Positions 41,121 through 52,854 are shown, counted from the stretch's first letter. The stretch: DNA of 64,000 nucleotides from Bacillus xiamenensis (GCF_000300535.1 NZ_AMSH01000001.1:124001-188000); one strand, 5' to 3'. Notes: generated by a model from the sequence alone, not told the origin. A program made the numbers and translations.

Positions 41121-42095
41121 TTATAACCACACCTCAATGTAAATTCCTAAAACAGCAAGTAACAAACCAGCTGTCCAGAAGGTGACAACCACTCTCCACT
41201 CAGACCAGCCAACTAACTCATAATGGTGGTGAAGCGGGCTCATCTTAAAGATTCTTTTTCCCGTTGTTTTAAAGGAGATGACTTGAAGGATAACAGATAA
41301 CGTTTCAACAACAAACACTCCTCCAATAATGACAAGTAACATTTCAAGTTTCGTTAAAATCGCAATAGCTACAATGGCCCCGCCTAAAGCAAGTGATCCT
41401 GTATCTCCCATAAATACTTTTGCAGGATGTGCGTTAAAGACAAGGAAACCAAGGACTGCTCCAGCTACTGCTACTGAAAAGATTGCCACATCATACTGTG
41501 ATTGATTCCAAGCCAGTATAGCAAAAGCTCCAAATGCAATAGCAGCTGTTCCAGATAATAGACCATCTAGTCCATCTGTTAAGTTGACTGCATTAGAACC
41601 ACCGACAAGCATGAAAATGACGAGGATAAAATATGCCCACCCTAAGTCAAAGCTGACATCTGTTCCTGGAATACGTATCGTCGTTGCAAACTGGTAATAA
41701 TGGAAGACTGCATAAAAAATCACAGCAATCACAATTTGACCAATCAATTTCTGTTTCGACGTTAATCCAAGATTTCGTTTCATCGCTACTTTAATATAAT
41801 CATCTAAAAATCCTAATAAACCGTAGCCAAGGGTAACAAATAACAGTAAAAACATTTCCGGACTAATTTCAGAGAATTTGTTGATCATCACAATCGTTGT
41901 AATTGTAATAGAAAAGATGATCATAATTCCGCCCATTGTCGGAGTACCTGATTTCTTTTGGTGAGACTGCGGGCCTTCTTCTCTAATACTTTGACCAAAT
42001 TTAAGTCTTCTTAAAAACGGAATAAAAATCGGGGATAAAAGAACACTGATTAAAAATCCCATTATGATTGTAAACAATATCACCTGTTCAAGCAT
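41121..42095 (-). CDS. mraY: phospho-N-acetylmuramoyl-pentapeptide transferase MraY
   Basis: Integral membrane enzyme that transfers phospho-MurNAc-pentapeptide to undecaprenyl phosphate, giving lipid I. It has 324 residues and ten membrane segments. Conserved acidic motifs are [23 protein letters not shown] and [12 protein letters not shown], and the cytoplasmic histidine cluster is [11 protein letters not shown] 135-base gap to murE upstream shows no clear signal. Confidence 0.97.
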   Translation of the reverse strand: MLEQVILFTIIMGFLISVLLSPIFIPFLRRLKFGQSIREEGPQSHQKKSGTPTMGGIMIIFSITITTIVMINKFSEISPEMFLLLFVTLGYGLLGFLDDYIKVAMKRNLGLTSKQKLIGQIVIAVIFYAVFHYYQFATTIRIPGTDVSFDLGWAYFILVIFMLVGGSNAVNLTDGLDGLLSGTAAIAFGAFAILAWNQSQYDVAIFSVAVAGAVLGFLVFNAHPAKVFMGDTGSLALGGAIVAIAILTKLEMLLVIIGGVFVVETLSVILQVISFKTTGKRIFKMSPLHHHYELVGWSEWRVVVTFWTAGLLLAVLGIYIEVWL

Positions 42096-42230
42096 TGTTC
42101 TTTACTCCTTCCGAATTTCCAAAGCCGTTTCCCGTCAGAAAATAGCATTCATTATTATGATATTCATTCGTGACTTTCATATGTTGTTTTTGTACAAAAT
42201 GCTTCATTTCATTACACTCTTTTCATCATT

Positions 42231-43706
42231 TTAAGATTTGTTTAGATCTAAAATAGCGTCCATTGCAACCTTTGCATCATCAAAGTCATAGACTTGATCG
42301 CCAATAATTTGGTACGTCTCATGACCTTTTCCCGCTATTAAGACTGTATCGCCTTTTTTCGCATTGGCAATGGCAAAAAAGATGGCTTGTTTCCGATTCA
42401 CAAAGCTATGGTAATACGCTTCTGGTACTCCATTTTCCATGTCTTTTAAAATAGCTGATGGGTCTTCACTTCTTGGGTTATCTGATGTAAATACAGGCTC
42501 ATCTGCATATTTCACAGCGATTTGAGCCATCTGTGGGCGCTTGGTTTTATCACGGTCCCCGCCGCAGCCGATCACACAGAAAATTCTACCTTCCGTTAAT
42601 TCTCTACACGTTGTGAGTACATTCTCTAAACTGTCAGGTGTATGCGCGTAATCAATGATGACAGGGAAGTCTTGGTCACAGTTCACAAGTTCAAAGCGTC
42701 CTTTGACTCCCTCAAGATCTTCAATTGCACTGACAATCGTTTCAAACGTTAAGCCGGATACGATCCCTACTGATACAGCAGCCAGAATGTTATACACATT
42801 GAACTTCCCAATAAGGGCAACTGTCACATTTTTTGTGCCGATTGGAGTGATCAAATCAAATTGTGTTCCCTTTGGGTTGATTTGAATGTTCTTTGCCATT
42901 ACATCTGCATCTTGCTCTATGCCATACGTCGTGATTTCAGCAGCTGTGACTTTTTCAAAATAACTTGAAACTTCATCATCTGCATTTAAAATGGCATGCT
43001 TCGGCTTATCGTGCTGAAAGGCACTCCCAAGCTGGGAGAATAGTAAGCTTTTTGCATGTTTATATTCTTCCATTGTGTTGTGGTAATCCAGATGATCTTG
43101 ACTAAGATTTGTAAAAACAGCAATATCATAATCACACCCATGAACACGGCCCATCTGCAAAGCATGCGAAGATACTTCCATAATAGCCGTATCTACATCA
43201 TGATCAAGCATCTGTTTAAAAGTCTTTTGAAGAGTGACGCTCTCAGGTGTTGTATTTTTGACGTCGAGAATGTCATCATTCACCTTCATATACATCGTCC
43301 CAATTAAGCCTGTTTTCTTTTCGGCTTTTCTCATCATTTGTTCGACCATGTGTGTTGTTGACGTTTTCCCGTTTGTTCCTGTGATACCGATTAGATGCAG
43401 CTTATGAGTTGGCTGTCCATAAAAGGCATCAGCCATTCTTGCAAGTGCTCTTTGAGAGTGTTTTACAATAATGACTGGTACCTCTGTTATGTTAAGTGGG
43501 CGTTCTGCTACAATCGCTGCAGCCCCGCTTTTCACCGCTTTTTCAGCGTAATCATGTCCATCTACTGTATAGCCTTTTATACAGACAAAGAGACTCCCAC
43601 TTTTCACTTCTCTTGAATCCATTTCAATAGAAGTGATTTCAGGGTTTTCATTTATTAATTCGTTGTTTTCACTTTTAAAGTATGTAAGGAGTTGTTGTAA
43701 TTTCAT
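42231..43706 (-). CDS. murE: UDP-MurNAc-tripeptide synthetase, meso-diaminopimelate-adding
   Basis: Adds meso-DAP to UDP-MurNAc-L-Ala-D-Glu. It has 491 residues. The ATP motif is [15 protein letters not shown], the carbamylated lysine region is [11 protein letters not shown], and the C-terminal [10 protein letters not shown] contains DNPR, the signature of DAP rather than lysine specificity. This predicts DAP-type (A1-gamma) peptidoglycan. It begins a mur block after the spoVD terminator. Confidence 0.97.
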   Translation of the reverse strand: MKLQQLLTYFKSENNELINENPEITSIEMDSREVKSGSLFVCIKGYTVDGHDYAEKAVKSGAAAIVAERPLNITEVPVIIVKHSQRALARMADAFYGQPTHKLHLIGITGTNGKTSTTHMVEQMMRKAEKKTGLIGTMYMKVNDDILDVKNTTPESVTLQKTFKQMLDHDVDTAIMEVSSHALQMGRVHGCDYDIAVFTNLSQDHLDYHNTMEEYKHAKSLLFSQLGSAFQHDKPKHAILNADDEVSSYFEKVTAAEITTYGIEQDADVMAKNIQINPKGTQFDLITPIGTKNVTVALIGKFNVYNILAAVSVGIVSGLTFETIVSAIEDLEGVKGRFELVNCDQDFPVIIDYAHTPDSLENVLTTCRELTEGRIFCVIGCGGDRDKTKRPQMAQIAVKYADEPVFTSDNPRSEDPSAILKDMENGVPEAYYHSFVNRKQAIFFAIANAKKGDTVLIAGKGHETYQIIGDQVYDFDDAKVAMDAILDLNKS

Positions 43707-43870
43707 TTCATATCAAACCTCTCAAATTCGTTCAAGTGCATGTCTTGTGAAAAAAACACACAGTCTATATTTTATCGTAAAAAAAAGGATACATCCAGCG
43801 TATTCCTTAAGTTTCTCTTGGAAAAAACACACTTTGTGCTCTTTTTTGATAGCGACCCTTCTCTTTCAAC

Positions 43871-43904
43871 AAAAAGAGGCAGCCGAATGAGTGCGGCTAC
43901 CCTC
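43871..43904 (-). terminator. terminator of spoVD
   Basis: On the minus strand: arms GAGGGTAGCCG / CGGCTGCCTC with a T run (43871-43875) just after the spoVD stop. The gap 43707-43870 upstream of murE is AT-rich and has no firm promoter. Confidence 0.78.
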
Positions 43905-43917
43905 TGTTCATTCTTTA

Positions 43918-45837
43918 TTATTCATCGTTTAAGTATAATCGGATCGTTGAGCCTTCTTTGACCTTTGTTCCGGCCGCAGGCGATTGCTTCACCACTTTGC
44001 TGCCAGATCCAGAAGCGTCGATCTTTAAATTAATCAGGAGTGATTCAAGATCAGAAACAGATCCTCCTACAAGATTCGGTACTTCAATGGTTTTTGTGTC
44101 CAGCCACTGATACTTCTTTTCGATTTGTCCCTTTCTTTTTTTCACACCCATTTCAGGCAGGCTGTCTCGCATAATATGGCCGACAATTGGTGCTGCCACT
44201 GTACCACCAAATTGGATGGTGCCTTTTGGGTTATCCACTGCAACGTACACAACGATGCTTGGGTCATCAGCAGGTGCAAACCCGATAAACGACACGATGT
44301 GGTTATTTTCCATGTACTTCCCGTCTTTTACTTTCTGTGCCGTTCCTGTTTTCCCGCCGACCCGGTATCCTTCAACGAAAGCATTCCGGCCAGTTCCTTG
44401 AGCCACTACACTTTCAAGAGCATATCTGATTTCTTTTGACGTCTCAGCTGAAATGACTTTCTTCTTGGCAATCGGTGATTGCTTTTTGACGACCTCTTTT
44501 GTAATCGGATCTATCCATTCTTTTGCAATATAAGGTGTGTAAAGCGTCCCGCCATTTACCGCAGCAGCTACTGCGGCCACTTGTTGGATCGGCGTAACGG
44601 ATACACCTTGACCAAAGGCAGTTGTTGCCTGCTCTACAGGACCTACACGATCAAGCGGGAACAAAATTCCTCTTCCCTCCCCTTGAAGATCGATTCCTGT
44701 TTTTTGACCAAATCCGAAATCTTTAATATAAGAAAATAATTGATCTTTTCCAAGACGATCGCCTAGCTCGACGAAGCCTGGGTTACAGGAGTTTTGTACC
44801 ACTTCTAAAAACGACTGTGACCCATGTCCTCCTTTTTTCCAGCATCTGAGCCTTGCGCCATCAACTGTCACAGAGCCACTGTCAAAAAAGTGGTCACGTT
44901 TTAAATTCACTTTGTTTTCTTCTAATGCTGCTGCCAGCGTAATGATTTTAAACGTTGATCCTGGTTCATATGTGCTCCACACCGGTAAATTTCGGTTAAA
45001 CACTTTTGGATCAACAGATTGGTAGTCAGCTGGATCAAAATCAGGCCTGCTTGACATCCCCAGTACCTCACCATTTTTTGGGTTCATGGCAATGGCGATC
45101 ATGCCATCTGGGTTATATTTTGCCTGCGCATTATCTAATTCTCGTTCAATAATGGTTTGCACTTTCGAATCGACCGTTAATTTCATATCAAGTCCATCTT
45201 TAGGCGGTGTATAATCATCTGCTTCATCTGGCATTTTCTGTCCCTTTGCATCGGAATAGAATTTCACAGATCCTTTTTCACCTTTTAAGTCATCATCATA
45301 GTAAGCTTCAAGTCCAAGCAATCCTTGATTATCAATTCCAGCAAAGCCCAAAACATGGGACAAGAAACTTCCAAAAGGGTAATGTCTGATGCTGTCTTCT
45401 GCCACATAGACCCCATCTAAATCAAGCTCTCTTACCTCTTTTGCCTTTTCATGAGATACTTTTCTGCCCTCTGGAGAAATTCGCTCTATTGATGTTTTCT
45501 TGGTGACGTGCTTGTACGCTTTCTCCTCCGACATATTCAGCACTGCTGCCAGCTTTTTGCTTGTTTCTGCTGGGTCTTTGATCTGCCGCGGTACAACTAA
45601 AATAGAGGGAGCACTTTTGTTCGTCGCCAGCTCTACACCATTTCGATCCAAAATATCTCCTCGTTCCGGCTCAAAAGGGAGATTACGGCTCCATGAATCT
45701 TTCGCTAAGCTTGTCAGCTTCTCACCCATAATAAATTGTACATATCCTAATCTAGTATCTATGATGAAAAAAATGATCACCCCAAACAGCAGCACGAAAA
45801 GCAATCGTTTTCTCACTGTTACACTTGACACTCGCAC
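43918..45837 (-). CDS. spoVD: sporulation-specific penicillin-binding protein SpoVD
   Basis: Class B PBP: transpeptidase for spore cortex, working with SpoVE. It has 639 residues. An N-terminal membrane segment (about 12-30) is followed by the PBP dimer domain (about 55-220) and the transpeptidase domain with SxxK in YEPGSTFKI, SxN in NSCNPGF and KTGTAQKV. One PASTA domain closes the protein (about 580-639). The start is GTG (45835-45837) with AAGGAGTG eight bases before. A sigma-E type promoter candidate lies at 45871-45898. Confidence 0.96.
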   Translation of the reverse strand: MRVSSVTVRKRLLFVLLFGVIIFFIIDTRLGYVQFIMGEKLTSLAKDSWSRNLPFEPERGDILDRNGVELATNKSAPSILVVPRQIKDPAETSKKLAAVLNMSEEKAYKHVTKKTSIERISPEGRKVSHEKAKEVRELDLDGVYVAEDSIRHYPFGSFLSHVLGFAGIDNQGLLGLEAYYDDDLKGEKGSVKFYSDAKGQKMPDEADDYTPPKDGLDMKLTVDSKVQTIIERELDNAQAKYNPDGMIAIAMNPKNGEVLGMSSRPDFDPADYQSVDPKVFNRNLPVWSTYEPGSTFKIITLAAALEENKVNLKRDHFFDSGSVTVDGARLRCWKKGGHGSQSFLEVVQNSCNPGFVELGDRLGKDQLFSYIKDFGFGQKTGIDLQGEGRGILFPLDRVGPVEQATTAFGQGVSVTPIQQVAAVAAAVNGGTLYTPYIAKEWIDPITKEVVKKQSPIAKKKVISAETSKEIRYALESVVAQGTGRNAFVEGYRVGGKTGTAQKVKDGKYMENNHIVSFIGFAPADDPSIVVYVAVDNPKGTIQFGGTVAAPIVGHIMRDSLPEMGVKKRKGQIEKKYQWLDTKTIEVPNLVGGSVSDLESLLINLKIDASGSGSKVVKQSPAAGTKVKEGSTIRLYLNDE

Positions 45838-45870
45838 GCCCGGTTCACTCCTTACATATGGCTTGTTTTC

Positions 45871-45898
45871 ATCATATGCAAGCCCGCCTTTTTGTAGA
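45871..45898 (-). promoter_or_regulatory. possible sigma-E promoter of spoVD
   Basis: On the minus strand TCTAC (45894-45898), 15 bases, CATATGAT (45871-45878). The last box resembles the sigma-E -10 CATACAAT. The same arrangement stands before gerR, another gene known for sigma-E control. Confidence 0.5.
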
Positions 45899-45924
45899 AC
45901 GATCTCGTCCCATTTGCTGGAATA

Positions 45925-45954
45925 AAAGAAAACCTAGCAAATGATTTGCTAGGT
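45925..45954 (-). terminator. terminator of pbpB
   Basis: On the minus strand: perfect arms AACCTAGCAAA / TTTGCTAGGTT (45944-45954 with 45931-45941) and a T-rich tail, seven bases past the pbpB stop. Confidence 0.88.
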
Positions 45955-45961
45955 TGTTCCG

Positions 45962-48118
45962 TTAATTTGGACTTTTAAATGTCACGGTGACGACTTGATC
46001 TGAAATCTCCGCTCCACTCTTGACGCTTTGTTTGACAGCATATCCTTGTCCGCTTGTTTCAATATGCACACCAGAAATGGACGCATATTGCAGTACTTCC
46101 CTTCTTGACCAGCCCGTCATATCAGGCATTTTAATGGTTTTTCCTGCTGTTTTCAAAAAGACTTTCTGGCTTTCAGAGAATTCAGAGCCTGCATTCGGCC
46201 ACTGGCGTTTAATGGATAGACCATCACCGATGACAACAGGCGTTAAGTTTTTGTTTTTGGCTTCGGTTTCTGCCTGCTTCACTTCTAAATCTAGGAATGA
46301 AGGCATTGTTTCTTGTTTTACTTTTTGTTTGCTTGATTTTTTATCGTCTGTTTTTGTTGGTGCGATATTTAAATAGAGCAAACTATTTTTCATTACAGGG
46401 TTGAAGATTTCCGAAACAGGGGCAGAGCCTGTTTGCGTTTCAGATAGCTGAGGCTGCTGTACTGCCACATAAACAAGCAGCTTCGGATCATCTTTTGGTG
46501 CCATTCCCATAAACGAATAGACGTAATCATTTCGGCCTTTGAGGTAACCGCCGGCACCGCCAATTTGTCCTGTTCCTGTTTTTCCGGCGACGTCAAAGCC
46601 TTTGATTTGATATGGCTGACCTGTCCCAATTTTCGAAGAAACAACCTCACCTAAAATGTCACGAACTTGTTTGGCTGTCTGAGAGGAAATCGGTTTTCCT
46701 GCTACTGTTGGTTCGTGCTGTAAAATCGTTTTGTTTGTGTTCGGGTCTGTAATATGATCAATGACATATGGCTTCATCATCGTTCCGCCGTTTGCAATCG
46801 CTGTCGCCGCTTCAATTTGCTGAATTGGTGTAATCGCAGACGCTTGACCATAAGCCGTCGATGCTTTGTCATATTCGTATCTAAAATTGATTTTACTAGA
46901 CGCTTCGTTCGGCAAGTCTATTCCCGTTTTGTCATAGAAATGGAATTTTTGCAAGTATTGTTCGTACCTCGTGAAGCCAAGCTTCTCCTTTGCCAGTTTC
47001 GCAAAGGCAACGTTTGAAGAACGAAGAACACCTTCATGAAAATCAATTTTCCCCCAGCCATTTCCGTTGTTATGGTCTCTTACAAGACCGCCGCCTACTT
47101 TATAAGTTCCCGATTGATACTTTTCACTGCCTTGATATACTCCTTCCTCAATCGCAGCAGCAAGTGTAAAGATTTTCATCGTTGAACCTGGTTCAAATGC
47201 ATATGAAATGACATCATTGTTATAATTCGTAATGTCCAGTTCATTTAAATTAAAGCTTGGGCGCTGTCCCATCGCGAGAACTTTTCCTGTTTTCGGATCA
47301 ACGACTGTCGCAATGATTTTCTTCGGCTTATATTTTTTAGCGACCTGCGTCATACTTTCTTCAAGAAATGCCTGAATTTTTTGATCGATGGTCAGCGTGA
47401 CGTTTTTCCCGTCTTTCGGGGCGACAATGTCTTCTTTGCTATTCGGAAGCGCCCATCCGCTTCTGTCACTGTTATACGTCACATAGCCGTCTTTTTCTTT
47501 CAAATATTTATTCAGAGCCTTTTCAAGACCCATCGCACCTGACATATCCTTGGTTGCTTCATCTAATCTGGCATAACCAATTAAGTTCGAAGCAAACATG
47601 CCGTTTGGATAATAGCGCTTCGTGTCCTTTTCAAATGCGATTCCAGGAAGCTTTAGCTTTTCAATTTTTTCCTTTGTTGAAAAGCTAATATCCTTTCCGG
47701 CTTTACCAAACTCGACTTGGAACGCGCCCTTTGTATTCAAGCGCTTTAAAATTTCACTTTCGCTCATATCAATGACTTTTGACAGCTCTTTTGCTGTCTT
47801 TTCTTTGTCAACGACATGCATCGGATGCTTGAGATCGACTGTCATTTTCTTGCTCAGGATTGCAATGAGCTTATAAACAGATGTGTCCTCTGCAATCACA
47901 TTTCCATTTCGATCTAAAATGGACCCTCTTTTGGCTTCAAGTGTTTTCTTCGATTGATATTGTTCATTTGCTTTTGCGGCTAACACTTGTCCATCTACTG
48001 TTCCAGTAACCTGAATATAAATAAAACGTGCAAGGATGATAAAGAAAAACAGGGCGAAGCAAATACTCGCAATTGCCGCGCCTCTGTTCATCATTTTATT
48101 CTTTTTAGGCATCGCCAT
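45962..48118 (-). CDS. pbpB: division-specific penicillin-binding protein 2B (FtsI-type)
   Basis: Septal class B transpeptidase essential for division. It has 718 residues. A membrane segment (about 12-33) is followed by a dimerisation domain and then the transpeptidase domain with [10 protein letters not shown] (SxxK), RSSNVAF (SxN) and AGKTGTGQI (KTG). Two PASTA domains are at the C-terminus (about 600-718). AAGG stands nine bases before the ATG. It starts one base after the ftsL stop, so the two are coupled. Confidence 0.97.
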   Translation of the reverse strand: MAMPKKNKMMNRGAAIASICFALFFFIILARFIYIQVTGTVDGQVLAAKANEQYQSKKTLEAKRGSILDRNGNVIAEDTSVYKLIAILSKKMTVDLKHPMHVVDKEKTAKELSKVIDMSESEILKRLNTKGAFQVEFGKAGKDISFSTKEKIEKLKLPGIAFEKDTKRYYPNGMFASNLIGYARLDEATKDMSGAMGLEKALNKYLKEKDGYVTYNSDRSGWALPNSKEDIVAPKDGKNVTLTIDQKIQAFLEESMTQVAKKYKPKKIIATVVDPKTGKVLAMGQRPSFNLNELDITNYNNDVISYAFEPGSTMKIFTLAAAIEEGVYQGSEKYQSGTYKVGGGLVRDHNNGNGWGKIDFHEGVLRSSNVAFAKLAKEKLGFTRYEQYLQKFHFYDKTGIDLPNEASSKINFRYEYDKASTAYGQASAITPIQQIEAATAIANGGTMMKPYVIDHITDPNTNKTILQHEPTVAGKPISSQTAKQVRDILGEVVSSKIGTGQPYQIKGFDVAGKTGTGQIGGAGGYLKGRNDYVYSFMGMAPKDDPKLLVYVAVQQPQLSETQTGSAPVSEIFNPVMKNSLLYLNIAPTKTDDKKSSKQKVKQETMPSFLDLEVKQAETEAKNKNLTPVVIGDGLSIKRQWPNAGSEFSESQKVFLKTAGKTIKMPDMTGWSRREVLQYASISGVHIETSGQGYAVKQSVKSGAEISDQVVTVTFKSPN

Positions 48119-48119
48119 G

Positions 48120-48467
48120 TTAATCGACCTTCTTCACATCTTTCGATATACTTAAGCCTGCTTTTTTAGCGGCTTCAATGATTCTTTCTGGTTCACTTAG
48201 TAAATCTTTTTGCTTTTGTAGCTCAGTGATTTTTTTCGATTCTAAAGACACTTGCTGTTCTAATTTCTGTACTTCGATATTTGCTTGATAGACAGCAAAG
48301 GCTTTAGAAATGATAAGGATGGAGCTGCACATAAGAGCCATGACAAACATGACAAGTAAGATTTTTTCACCAAGTGTAATAGAACCTCTTCTTCTAATGA
48401 CAACCGATTGGCCTTGCCGCTCTGTTTGATGTTGCTTTATCTCTCTTTGATAAGCCAAATTACTCAT
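48120..48467 (-). CDS. ftsL: cell division protein FtsL
   Basis: Short bitopic divisome protein that forms a coiled coil with DivIC and activates the septal synthase. It has 115 residues from the ATG at 48465-48467 ([10 protein letters not shown]), which has AAAGGAGG six bases upstream. The membrane segment is about 35-56 and the extracellular coiled coil about 60-100 ([18 protein letters not shown]). It lies between rsmH and pbpB. Confidence 0.95.
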   Translation of the reverse strand: MSNLAYQREIKQHQTERQGQSVVIRRRGSITLGEKILLVMFVMALMCSSILIISKAFAVYQANIEVQKLEQQVSLESKKITELQKQKDLLSEPERIIEAAKKAGLSISKDVKKVD

Positions 48468-48503
48468 AAGAAACCTCCTTTTTATCATCATCTATGGTGT
48501 CAA

Positions 48504-49436
48504 TTACTTTTTTTCTGCAATTCGGAGCTTCGCTGAACGGGCACGGTTGTTATTTTCCAGCTCTTGTTCTGATGCAACGATTGGTTTTCTCGTGATCAGC
48601 TTCAGTTTTGGTTCAAGTCCTTCTGGAATCACTGGTAGTCCGTGCGGTAGTTCTGGAAGAGAAGACATTTCTTTAAATGTACTTTTACAAATCCGGTCTT
48701 CAAGTGAATGGAATGTAATAACAGAAATTCTCCCCTTCGGATTGAGTAACTCTATTGCTTGTTCTAGTGCTTCTTCAAATACTTTCAATTCGTCATTTAC
48801 GGCAATTCGGATCGCTTGAAACACCCTTTTCGCTGGATGTCCGCCAGTTCGCCTTGCAGGTGCGGGAATTCCTTCTTTGATAATGTCGACAAGCTCACCC
48901 GTTGTTTCAATTGGCGCTTTTTTTCTGGCTTCTTCAATTTTGCGTGCGATTTGCTTGCTGAATTTTTCTTCCCCATATTTGTAGAAAATCCGAACTAGAT
49001 CTTCAAATGGCCATTCATTCACCACTTGTTTTGCCGACAAAGCAGCGGTTTGATCCATTCGCATGTCAAGAGGTGCATCATGGTGATAACTAAAGCCTCT
49101 TTCTGGTGTGTCGAGCTGAGGAGATGAAACCCCAAGATCAAAAATCACACCGTCTACGCTTGTAATGCCTTGTTCATTCAGACGTTCTTTTAAATATCGG
49201 AAGTTGCTTTTTATAAAAAGAATGTTCGCTTTTGCATCCGCGAGCTTCTTTCGTGCATGATCCAGTGCAGCATCGTCTTGGTCAAATCCAATTAATGTAC
49301 CTTTTTCTGATAATTGAGATAGTAAATATGAGCTATGACCTGCGCCGCCTAGCGTGCAGTCCACATATGTACCGTCTTCTTTGACGTTTAAACCGTCTAC
49401 TGTTTCTTTTAATAATACTGTCTCATGTTGAAACAT
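48504..49436 (-). CDS. rsmH: 16S rRNA (cytosine-1402-N4)-methyltransferase
   Basis: SAM-dependent methyltransferase for C1402 of 16S rRNA (mraW). It has 310 residues. SAM-binding motifs are [15 protein letters not shown] and [13 protein letters not shown], with [11 protein letters not shown] as the catalytic loop and [13 protein letters not shown] near the C-terminus. It is the second gene of the dcw operon after mraZ. Confidence 0.96.
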   Translation of the reverse strand: MFQHETVLLKETVDGLNVKEDGTYVDCTLGGAGHSSYLLSQLSEKGTLIGFDQDDAALDHARKKLADAKANILFIKSNFRYLKERLNEQGITSVDGVIFDLGVSSPQLDTPERGFSYHHDAPLDMRMDQTAALSAKQVVNEWPFEDLVRIFYKYGEEKFSKQIARKIEEARKKAPIETTGELVDIIKEGIPAPARRTGGHPAKRVFQAIRIAVNDELKVFEEALEQAIELLNPKGRISVITFHSLEDRICKSTFKEMSSLPELPHGLPVIPEGLEPKLKLITRKPIVASEQELENNNRARSAKLRIAEKK

Positions 49437-49502
49437 GATGTTATGGTCCCACCTTTTTCAAATAGAAATGAATGTGTAGAAAGCTTGCTGCACAAGGGAT
49501 TA

Positions 49503-49934
49503 TTATATATCAAATCCAATCATGTTTTCAGCAATTTCAGCAAAAGAATCTTCTTGCTCTTCTGTATATTGTTCCCAGATCGACTTACTCCACAACTCAA
49601 TTCGATTTGAAACGCCGATGACCACACATTCTTTTTCGAGTTTTGCATATTGGAGTAGGTTAGAAGCGATGTTAATGCGCCCCTGCTTGTCCAGCTCACA
49701 TTCGACTGCGCCAGAAAAGAAAAACCGGGTAAACGCACGTGCATCTTTTTTCGTCAGCGGTAGTGCTTTGAGTTTCTCTTCAATTTGTTTCCACTCACTC
49801 ATAGGGTAGCCAAATAAACATTGATCAAGCCCTCTCGTGAGCACAAACTGTTCTCCGAGACCGTCTCTAAATTTAGCAGGGATGATCATGCGCCCTTTTG
49901 TATCAATCGTATGTTGGTATTCACCCATGAACAT
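49503..49934 (-). CDS. mraZ: transcriptional regulator MraZ
   Basis: First gene of the dcw cluster, a SpoVT/AbrB-like DNA-binding protein; in other bacteria it binds its own promoter. It has 143 residues from the ATG at 49932-49934 ([11 protein letters not shown]), which fits B. subtilis exactly. An ATG two codons on is also possible. The tandem MraZ folds have [16 protein letters not shown] and [18 protein letters not shown]. Direct repeats that it might bind were not convincing upstream. Confidence 0.95.
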   Translation of the reverse strand: MFMGEYQHTIDTKGRMIIPAKFRDGLGEQFVLTRGLDQCLFGYPMSEWKQIEEKLKALPLTKKDARAFTRFFFSGAVECELDKQGRINIASNLLQYAKLEKECVVIGVSNRIELWSKSIWEQYTEEQEDSFAEIAENMIGFDI

Positions 49935-50018
49935 GACAATCAGGCCCCACTTTCTCACCCTTACTCTCCACTATCCACCACTTCTCTCCACAAAACCTAT
50001 TTTACACTGTTTCTACAT

Positions 50019-50046
50019 AAAAAAAAACCCTGAACTAGTCAGGGTT
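50019..50046 (-). terminator. terminator of bshC
   Basis: On the minus strand: arms AACCCTGA / TCAGGGTT (50039-50046 with 50026-50033) and a run of eight Ts (50019-50027), about 15 bases after the bshC stop. Confidence 0.9.
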
Positions 50047-50061
50047 CATTAAAACTTTATT

Positions 50062-51681
50062 TCAAAGTTTGACAATTTGCTGCTTGTTTTGAAATGAAAA
50101 TGGCATATTTTTGAACTTTTTGAAGAATTCCGGACCATATTTGTTTAAAAAGTACATGATATTCCAAATTCTTTCTTGTGGTGCATTAAGTGGTTTTAAA
50201 CTATTTTCAATCCGTTCAAAGTCGCGAAGGATGTATCCTTCCTTCTCTTCCACACGCTTCGCCACCTTTTGATAAACAAACTGAAGCTGGTCTTCAATAA
50301 ATTTGGCATTTTTATCTAGCAACTGTTCAAAGCTCGGTTCAATCTTTAGTGCTTCTTGTCTGATTGCCTCATGAACATTCGCTAATTCACGTTTGGCGTG
50401 ATCAACCGATTGAACAAAGCTGTCTGGAAGACTTTGCTGAAAGTGTGCATCCTTCTTTTCTTTCACACCATTTGTCAGCACTTCTTCTACCGACAATTCT
50501 CTTACCGGCAGCTTCTTGTCAATGTGCCTTTCGAGAATGGTGACGTGCAGCCTCGGAAGAACAGGTGCCATTTTGATGTCAAAGTGCTCAAAGATTCCTT
50601 TCAGCTCACCCCAATAGTTCACTTCACCATGTCCAGCCATAAAAGCAAGGGTTGGAAGAAGGGTTTCCTGCATCAATGGACGTGTCACCACATTATTGCT
50701 GAACCGTTCTGGGTGCTCCTCCACTTCCTGCAAAAGCTCATCTTTTGTCCAAGTAAGGCCCACTTCAGGTACAGAAAACTGGTGCTGCTCTTTTTCAATT
50801 AGGAAACGCTCCTCATCGTATTCGTAAAACAGGTTGGCCTGGTGGTCACCCGCTTCAATAATCGGCTGATACCCAGCTTGCTTCATAGCAGCCTGCGTTT
50901 CATTTAAACGCGTTGTGATCGCATCACTTGACTCAATTATTTGTTTGAATAACGAACGCTCAAGCGGTTTGACGCCGAAGTCTCCTGAATTCAATAACAG
51001 CAGCCCGTCTTCTTCAAACAGGTCGCAAATAATCCATTCAAAGAAATCCGTAAATGTGTCTGATTTGCGTAAACATCGAAGAAGTTGATCAAACAAATCG
51101 TTTGTGTAAGCAGATTCCTCATAGGTTGAAAATACATCTCGAAGCCACTTCTCTGTTTTCTCTTGATGGAGAGATGTTCTTTTCGCAGCCGATTTTTTGA
51201 CGTTATGTAAAGGCAGCTTGTGTTTGACTGGACCTTTTTCGCCAGACGTGTACACAAAATTAATTTCATCGACATCATGATCTTCACCAGCGACCCAAAA
51301 GACCGGAATCACAGGAACACCAAGCTCTGATTCTTTTTCTTTTGCAAACTGAATAATGGATATCATCTTATGTATGGTATAAAGCGGACCTGTTAATAGG
51401 CCTGCCTGCTGCCCTCCAACCACCATGACACTCCGTTCATCACGGATCTTCTCAATGTTCTGACGCATCGCTGCCGATTCAAACTTCGCGTGATATGCGC
51501 TCATATAATCAGCTAAAGCCTCGCGCGGGAAGCTCCTTTCCATGAGATCGTCGTATCTTTTTTTCCATGTGTGCTCAGAATGTATATCATAATCAAAAAA
51601 AGCAGTCATCTCTTTTTTTTCTTCTATATAATCACGTATGAATAAATTCTGACTTCGGATGGAAAGTTCAGTCAATTGCAT
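50062..51681 (-). CDS. bshC: bacillithiol synthase, cysteine-adding enzyme
   Basis: Joins cysteine to glucosaminyl-malate in the last step of bacillithiol synthesis (yllA). It has 539 residues from the ATG at 51679-51681 (MQLTELSIRS), with AAAGGAAG upstream; the frame is open 23 codons further without a ribosome site. A Rossmann-like core includes VVGGQQAGLLTGPLYTIHK and FWVAGEDHDVDEINFV; a long C-terminal coiled coil spans about 430-500. Context with panE is conserved. Confidence 0.95.
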   Translation of the reverse strand: MQLTELSIRSQNLFIRDYIEEKKEMTAFFDYDIHSEHTWKKRYDDLMERSFPREALADYMSAYHAKFESAAMRQNIEKIRDERSVMVVGGQQAGLLTGPLYTIHKMISIIQFAKEKESELGVPVIPVFWVAGEDHDVDEINFVYTSGEKGPVKHKLPLHNVKKSAAKRTSLHQEKTEKWLRDVFSTYEESAYTNDLFDQLLRCLRKSDTFTDFFEWIICDLFEEDGLLLLNSGDFGVKPLERSLFKQIIESSDAITTRLNETQAAMKQAGYQPIIEAGDHQANLFYEYDEERFLIEKEQHQFSVPEVGLTWTKDELLQEVEEHPERFSNNVVTRPLMQETLLPTLAFMAGHGEVNYWGELKGIFEHFDIKMAPVLPRLHVTILERHIDKKLPVRELSVEEVLTNGVKEKKDAHFQQSLPDSFVQSVDHAKRELANVHEAIRQEALKIEPSFEQLLDKNAKFIEDQLQFVYQKVAKRVEEKEGYILRDFERIENSLKPLNAPQERIWNIMYFLNKYGPEFFKKFKNMPFSFQNKQQIVKL

Positions 51682-51746
51682 GTTTAGAACTTCCTTTCTA
51701 CAATAAATAGTTAGTTTACCGAAAAAAGTATAGCATGTAAATGAGC

Positions 51747-52646
51747 TCACTCAAAAGATTTTGTTTGCTTTTTTTCCAATACTTCCAAGCTTCTATTGAA
51801 GAAAGTGAGATATGGCGCCGCCATCTCTTGAGCTTGAGCATTTTTTAAAAGATAGCCAACGATCGCTTCTCGTTCGGTTTGGCGGCCTTTGACGATATCT
51901 TGAAGCATCGACGATTGATTGCCGGCCGTTTGATGACAAATAGACATCACATGAGCCCAGAGCCGCTCTTTTTCAGACAAGCCTAGAATGGAAACCGCTT
52001 CTTCAAATGCGCATTTCATCATGTGTTCATATGAAGGGTTGGACATAAGCTCCCCGTTTTTCACATGTAATAAAGCCGTCAGCGGATTAATGCAAACATT
52101 GACAAGCAGTTTTTCCTCCAGCACCTTTTTCCATTCATCTGTATAGATCATCTGAAAATGAGCAGCTGTCTTCTTCAGCTCATCACTCATCTCTGCTATA
52201 TCCTCATGAAGAAATGCCCCCCACTTTATGACACCAATGCCTGTATGGTTCACTGCGTGATCTGACACCTTCATCGCACCGTGCTCTACCACACCAATAT
52301 ATAACGGATGTGGCGTGTTCCATTTCTTTAAATCCATTAGGTGGGCCATTCCGTTCTGCAAAAATAAGATCTTTTGGCGAGGCAGTGCCGATAGTTCATC
52401 CAGCACACCTTGCAACTGATGATATTTCACCGTCACAATGAGTAAATCAAACAGTCCTTTTACCCCTGTCTGTGCATCAACAACTGTCTTACATGTTTCT
52501 CGTCCCGTCATTCGTTCAATGCCTAATGCTCGAATTTCTTCTGCCTGTTCTTTTCTTCTTGTAAAGAGAGTGATCTCATGATGCTGTGATAAATAACTGG
52601 CACAAAGCAGACCAATCGCACCGCCGCCAATGATTCCAATTTTCAA
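51747..52646 (-). CDS. panE: 2-dehydropantoate 2-reductase
   Basis: NADPH-dependent ketopantoate reductase of pantothenate synthesis (ylbQ). It has 299 residues. I choose the TTG at 52644-52646 (MKIGIIGGGAIGLL) because it matches the B. subtilis N-terminus and has AAGGG about ten bases upstream; a GTG three codons earlier is nearly on the ribosome site. The nucleotide loop is GGGAIG, the catalytic lysine lies in EEKLLVNVCINPLTAL, and the C-terminal helical domain has SSMLQDIVKGRQTE. Confidence 0.92.
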   Translation of the reverse strand: MKIGIIGGGAIGLLCASYLSQHHEITLFTRRKEQAEEIRALGIERMTGRETCKTVVDAQTGVKGLFDLLIVTVKYHQLQGVLDELSALPRQKILFLQNGMAHLMDLKKWNTPHPLYIGVVEHGAMKVSDHAVNHTGIGVIKWGAFLHEDIAEMSDELKKTAAHFQMIYTDEWKKVLEEKLLVNVCINPLTALLHVKNGELMSNPSYEHMMKCAFEEAVSILGLSEKERLWAHVMSICHQTAGNQSSMLQDIVKGRQTEREAIVGYLLKNAQAQEMAAPYLTFFNRSLEVLEKKQTKSFE

Positions 52647-52854
52647 CTGCCGCACTTCCCTTTTCTATTTACTTCATCATATCAGCTATTTTACCAGTTT
52701 CGTGTCTCGATGCAAAAAACCGGTGACGCGCCATGATTGAATTTTTTTAATTTAAAAACTATAATAATAAGTGTAAAAACTTTTTAGGCGGATGGGATGA
52801 AAACGCCTTCAATGACATCACTGTCGACATTATGTGTGTAAGGGGGAAGATCGT